A stretch of 64,000 bases of DNA from Gaetbulibacter sp. 4G1 (GTDB lineage: Bacteria > Bacteroidota > Bacteroidia > Flavobacteriales > Flavobacteriaceae), in assembly GCF_002741945.1 (NCBI RefSeq), contig NZ_MDVN01000022.1:496001-560000 (forward strand). Reading direction: 5' to 3'. The notes below the pieces were generated by a model. That model was given only the letters and a program-made list of their open reading frames with translations. It did not search any database and was not told the DNA's origin. This document shows positions 60,003 to 64,000 of this stretch, in pieces; position 1 is the first letter of the stretch; every line of letters begins with the position of its first letter. The position numbers and the translations under genes are program-made.

Positions 60003-63000
60003 ATGTCATTAAAAAAACTTTTTGCTTTCGTATTGATTCTTACGTTAGTTATATCCTGTAAAAAGAAAGTGGTAGAAACCGATAATCTTTTCAAATTCAG
60101 AGATTACATTAGTTACACAACATCTGGAATTACATCAGTTGCTAGTCCTATTCAAATTAGTTTAGCTAACGATGTTGAAGGTTGGGAAATGGGTATGGAA
60201 ATCACTGATAAAATCGTAAGTATAAAACCTCATGTTGAGGGCAAATTAACTGCTTCCAATAAGCATACTTTACTTTTTATACCGGACGAATATTTAAAAC
60301 CTGCAACAGAATACACTATTACAGTAAAACTTGGTAGCATTTATGAGAACATGCCCAAAGGCTTTAAAGGTTATACCTTTCAGTTTAAAACCATCACTCC
60401 AAATTTCAATGTAGTTACAAATCATTTACAATCTTATAGCAAAGAATGGCAATATCTTGAAGGTACTATAAAATCTGCCGATATTATATCAATTAACAAT
60501 GCCAAAGGTTTAGTTGAAGCTTCTCAAAACAGTAAAAATTTATCTATTGTTTTTAATGAAACAAATGCGAGTTCTAAGTTTTTCGAATTTAAAATTGATA
60601 GCATTAATCGACAAGTTGAAGACAGCAAAATTCTTGTAAAGTGGGACGGAAAAAACATAAAAGCATCAAACAAAGGTGAAAATACAATCAATATTCCTGG
60701 AAAAAATAACTTTACAATTGTTGATGTAGATGTTATTCAATCGCCAGAACAACATTTGTCTATCAATTTTTCAGACCCTTTAAAAAAACAGCAAAATTTT
60801 GATGGATTAGTTACTATTCAAAAAGTTAAAAACCCAAAATATGTTGTTGATGGCAATGTGCTAAAAGTATATCCAGACAGCAAATTAGTTGGCAATATTC
60901 AGGTTGATGTTTTTCAAGGCATTAAAAATACCGAGAGTTACAAATTAAAGAAACCATTCTCTGAAATTATTGCTTTTGAAGAATTAAAGCCTCAAGTGCG
61001 TTTAATTAGCAATGGTACTATTTTACCTAATTCTGAAGAATTAAAATTCAATTTTGAGGCCGTTAATTTAAGCGCTGTTGACGTTAGAGTTATTAAAATT
61101 TTTGAAGACAATATCCTTCAATTTCTACAAGACAATAATTTAAATAGCAATAACACTTATGATATTAAAAAAGTAGGTCGTCGTATTGCAAAACAAACTA
61201 TTCAGCTTCAAACTCCAACAGAAAATACTGGAAAGTGGAAAGCTTATAGTATTGATTTGTCTAAGTTCTTTAAAGCTGATACTGGCGCTATTTATCGTAT
61301 AGAATTAAGTTATAACAGAAATTATTCGTTATATGATTGCGAGGCAAATTCTAATATTACTAATGCTGAAAATGATGAATATGACGAGTATTACGAAGAG
61401 GACTATTATGAAGATGGCTTAAATGAAATCTCTACGAAAGATGAAGATTTAAAAGAAGAAGCATATTGGGATAATTTAGTATATCGATATAAAAATTACA
61501 GCTACAATTGGCGTGAAGAACAAAATCCATGTCATGATGCTTATTATAATGAACGCAAAATAGTGTCTCAAAACTTACTAGCTTCAAACCTTGGTGTAAT
61601 TGCAAAACGAGGCTCAAATAACTCATATTATTTTGCAGTAACTAATATTTTAAGCACCAACCCAGAAGCGGGTGCAAAGGTTACTCTTTATAATTTTCAG
61701 CAACAAAACATAGCTAGTAGAACCACTGACGACCAAGGTTTAATTACAATCGATTCTGAAAAGCATGCTAATTTCGCTATTGTTTCTAAAGGGCAAAACA
61801 CAACGTATGTAAAACTATATGACGGAAATTCGCTATCGCTAAGTAAATTTGATGTTTCTGGAAACCGTTTACAACGCGGACTTAAAGGTTACATTTATGG
61901 AGAACGTGGGGTTTGGCGACCTGGAGACTCACTCCATTTGACCTTTATGCTAAACGACACCCATAATAAGCTTCCAAAAGGGCATCCTGTTAAAATGGAA
62001 ATTACTAATCCTAATGGGAAATTGGTCTATAAAAAAGTAACCACTAATAATCTTAATAATTTTTACAAATTCACAGTTCCAACGTCTCAAGAAGATAAAA
62101 CTGGTAATTATAATGCCAAAGTTTCTGTTGGTGGCGCAACGTTTTATAAAGGTTTAAAAATTGAAACCGTTAAACCAAATCGTTTAAAAATTAAAGTGAA
62201 TTTTGAGAATGACATCTTAACTAGTAAAGCTCCATTAAAAGGAACATTAGATGTTAAATGGCTTCATGGTGCTCCAGGGAAAAACCTAAAGACAGAAATT
62301 AAAGCAAAGTTTACACCATTGTATACAAGTTTTAAAAATTATAAAAACTACGTCTTTAATGATCCTACGCGTAAATTTCAAACTGAAGAATTCAATATTT
62401 TTGAGGGTAATGTTAATGCTGAAGGCTTAGCAAAAATTAATAATAAACTAAATGTTGGCAAAAACGCTCCAGGGATGTTAAATGCTCAATTTTTAGTAAG
62501 AGCCTTTGAAAACGGTGGCGATTTCTCCATGGATGCATTTACAAAAAAATATGCCCCTTACGAGTCATTTGTTGGTTTGCGTTCTCCAAAAGGAAATACT
62601 TACGGTTCGTTTTTTACAGATGAAAACCAAGCCTTTGATGTTGTAGTTGTTGATGCTCACGGAAAACCCATAAAACGAAATAACCTTGAAGTAAAAGTAT
62701 ATAAAATTGAATGGCGCTGGTGGTGGAACTCATCTTACGATAATCTATCAAGCTATGTTTCAAGTAGCTACCACAGACCTTATTTAAGTTCTAAAATAAA
62801 TACGGATGCTAACGGAAAAAGTACATTAAACATAAACATTCCAGACCAAGACAGAGGCCGTTATCTTATCAGAATTATTGATCCAATAAGCGGTCATGCT
62901 ACAGGAAGAACAGCTTATTTTTATAAAAACTGGTGGAGCAACTCTACATCTGGAGATAAAGAAGCTGCAAAAATGCTTGTGTTTTCTGCAGATAAAGAAA

Positions 63001-64000
63001 AGTACAACGTTGGTGAAACCGCAAAAATAACGTTTCAATCTGGTAGCGAAGGTCGTGCTTTAGTAAGTATTGAAAATGGCACCGAAGTTCTAGATTTTAA
63101 ATGGGTAAAAACGCAACCAGGGGAAACTACGGTTAATATTCCTGTATCACCAGAAATGGCACCAAATGTATTTGTAAATATTTCGCTTTTGCAACCGCAT
63201 GCCATTTCAGAAAACGATTTGCCTATTCGGTTATTTGGTGTCATTCCTTTAATGGTTGAAGACCCAAACACCAAATTAGAACCTCAACTAAAAATGCCTA
63301 ATGTTTTACGTCCAAAAGAAACATTTAAGGTTACTGTTTCAGAAAAAAGCAACAAAGCTATGACCTATACAATAGCCATGGTTGAAGAAGGCTTACTAGA
63401 TTTAACACGATTTAAAACGCCTAATGCCTGGAACGAGTTTTATAAGCGAGAAGCTTTAGGTGTTAAGACTTGGGATGTCTTTGATGCTATTATTGGTGCA
63501 TATTCTGGTAGTATAGATCAAGTTTTTGCTATTGGTGGTGATGGCAATGCTACTGGCGGAAAAAACAAAAAAGCCAATCGTTTTAAGCCTGTAGTTACTT
63601 ATTTAGGCCCTTTTTCTTTAAATACTGGTGAACAAAAAACGCATACCATAAAATTACCAAACTACATTGGCGCTGTACGCACCATGGTTATTGCTGGTGA
63701 TAATAAAAATGAAGCTTATGGAAGCACCGATAAATCTGTTGAAGTTAAAAAACCTTTAATGGTTTTAGCAACACTTCCGCGGAAATTAAGTCCAGGGGAA
63801 AAAGTAACACTTCCTGTAACGGTTTTTGCAATGGAGCCCAAAGTTAAAAATGTAAACATTAGTTTAAAATTAAGCAATGGAATTACTGTAGCTGGCAGCG
63901 CTAAAAAATCACTAAGTTTTGCTAAACCCGATGAGCAAATGACGTATTTTGAACTTGATGTTAGTAAAGCAAAAGGCATTAATACAGTTGAAGTTATTGC
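60003..64000 (+). CDS. Alpha-2-macroglobulin family lipoprotein, 3'-truncated by the window end
   Basis: An open frame of 1332 codons to the window end. It starts MSLKKLFAFVLILTLVISCK with a lipobox (VISC, C19). MG-type domains follow: FKFRDYISYTTSGITSVASP near the start, an acidic stretch (EYDEYYEEDYYEDGLNEIST, near residue 460) and the MG2 hallmark GLKGYIYGERGVWRPGDSLH (near 630). Further on come NIPDQDRGRYLIRIIDPISG, EEGLLDLTRFKTPNAWNEFY, and the A2M segment YIGAVRTMVIAGDNKNEAYG (near 1220). The family traps proteases in the periplasm and is usually paired with penicillin-binding protein 1C. The thioester CxEQ motif would lie beyond the end, so thioester status cannot be told. Confidence 0.93.
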   Translation, partial: MSLKKLFAFVLILTLVISCKKKVVETDNLFKFRDYISYTTSGITSVASPIQISLANDVEGWEMGMEITDKIVSIKPHVEGKLTASNKHTLLFIPDEYLKPATEYTITVKLGSIYENMPKGFKGYTFQFKTITPNFNVVTNHLQSYSKEWQYLEGTIKSADIISINNAKGLVEASQNSKNLSIVFNETNASSKFFEFKIDSINRQVEDSKILVKWDGKNIKASNKGENTINIPGKNNFTIVDVDVIQSPEQHLSINFSDPLKKQQNFDGLVTIQKVKNPKYVVDGNVLKVYPDSKLVGNIQVDVFQGIKNTESYKLKKPFSEIIAFEELKPQVRLISNGTILPNSEELKFNFEAVNLSAVDVRVIKIFEDNILQFLQDNNLNSNNTYDIKKVGRRIAKQTIQLQTPTENTGKWKAYSIDLSKFFKADTGAIYRIELSYNRNYSLYDCEANSNITNAENDEYDEYYEEDYYEDGLNEISTKDEDLKEEAYWDNLVYRYKNYSYNWREEQNPCHDAYYNERKIVSQNLLASNLGVIAKRGSNNSYYFAVTNILSTNPEAGAKVTLYNFQQQNIASRTTDDQGLITIDSEKHANFAIVSKGQNTTYVKLYDGNSLSLSKFDVSGNRLQRGLKGYIYGERGVWRPGDSLHLTFMLNDTHNKLPKGHPVKMEITNPNGKLVYKKVTTNNLNNFYKFTVPTSQEDKTGNYNAKVSVGGATFYKGLKIETVKPNRLKIKVNFENDILTSKAPLKGTLDVKWLHGAPGKNLKTEIKAKFTPLYTSFKNYKNYVFNDPTRKFQTEEFNIFEGNVNAEGLAKINNKLNVGKNAPGMLNAQFLVRAFENGGDFSMDAFTKKYAPYESFVGLRSPKGNTYGSFFTDENQAFDVVVVDAHGKPIKRNNLEVKVYKIEWRWWWNSSYDNLSSYVSSSYHRPYLSSKINTDANGKSTLNINIPDQDRGRYLIRIIDPISGHATGRTAYFYKNWWSNSTSGDKEAAKMLVFSADKEKYNVGETAKITFQSGSEGRALVSIENGTEVLDFKWVKTQPGETTVNIPVSPEMAPNVFVNISLLQPHAISENDLPIRLFGVIPLMVEDPNTKLEPQLKMPNVLRPKETFKVTVSEKSNKAMTYTIAMVEEGLLDLTRFKTPNAWNEFYKREALGVKTWDVFDAIIGAYSGSIDQVFAIGGDGNATGGKNKKANRFKPVVTYLGPFSLNTGEQKTHTIKLPNYIGAVRTMVIAGDNKNEAYGSTDKSVEVKKPLMVLATLPRKLSPGEKVTLPVTVFAMEPKVKNVNISLKLSNGITVAGSAKKSLSFAKPDEQMTYFELDVSKAKGINTVEVI

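Noticed and set aside
61432-63979. Several minus-strand frames of 64-87 codons at the right end
   Set aside because: They oppose the long open frame of the alpha-2-macroglobulin gene, which has family motifs throughout.
1-64000. tRNA, rRNA, CRISPR array, prophage or replication origin
   Set aside because: Intergenic regions were read for tRNA-like cloverleaf words, regularly spaced repeats and phage or DnaA-box clusters; none was convincing.

Overview
This window looks like a chromosomal segment of a marine-type Flavobacteriaceae (phylum Bacteroidota). The DNA is AT-rich. Several promoters carry the Bacteroidota -7 box TAnnTTTG, for example TATATTTG at 7547-7554 and 31561-31568, and clear Shine-Dalgarno sequences are mostly missing. 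The gene content fits too: a type IX secretion sorting domain, a TonB receptor with HmuY, a complete Bat aerotolerance operon, SulP transporters, an S9 dipeptidyl peptidase and a lipoprotein alpha-2-macroglobulin. Genus cannot be set from this. No rRNA, tRNA, CRISPR array, transposase or phage gene was seen.

Layout. 1-2485: two metal ABC permeases, each with a C-terminal winged-helix domain, then a YraN-like nuclease. 2572-10186: a TlpA-type thioredoxin, Mfd, TerB and Tex. 10330-16526: a small T9SS tail protein, a large MG2/plug-like surface protein, a 53-residue Cys/Lys-rich protein next to ferritin, a small membrane protein and MetG. 16761-25599: an exported S66 peptidase, a WD40 protein, YceI divergent from a membrane-bound winged-helix regulator, a DnaJ/TerB protein, a bacilliredoxin, a BON-LysM protein, a lipoprotein and GpsA. 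25672-30204: an S9 peptidase, PheS and CvpA. 30201-34821: a probable haem-uptake locus (two partner proteins of unknown role, TonB receptor, HmuY, DoxX-like). 34883-40106: beta-carbonic anhydrase with two SulP transporters around a DUF2490 barrel. 40158-49824: the moxR-DUF58-bat operon. 49878-51043: a 1.1 kb AT-rich island between near-identical 45-bp direct repeats, carrying a double-glycine-leader Cys-rich peptide and several palindromes. 51109-56360: aldo/keto reductase, SDR, an AlbA_2 protein, and a three-gene ECF sigma cassette. 56422-64000: ALDH7-like dehydrogenase, isoaspartyl peptidase, CAP lipoprotein, and the first 1332 codons of an alpha-2-macroglobulin cut by the window end.

The most unusual material is (i) the peptide island at 49878-51043, apparently inserted into the divergent promoter region of moxR and an aldo/keto reductase; (ii) two copies (21716-21819 and 29159-29248) of an element whose ends pair and whose two internal hairpins keep pairing although their sequences differ, suggesting a structured RNA; (iii) compact gene sets whose joint function is not obvious: sigma/anti-sigma/effector, SulP-DUF2490-SulP-carbonic anhydrase, and YceI with a ToxR-like lipoprotein regulator. 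Family names come from recognising motifs by eye; no database search was possible.
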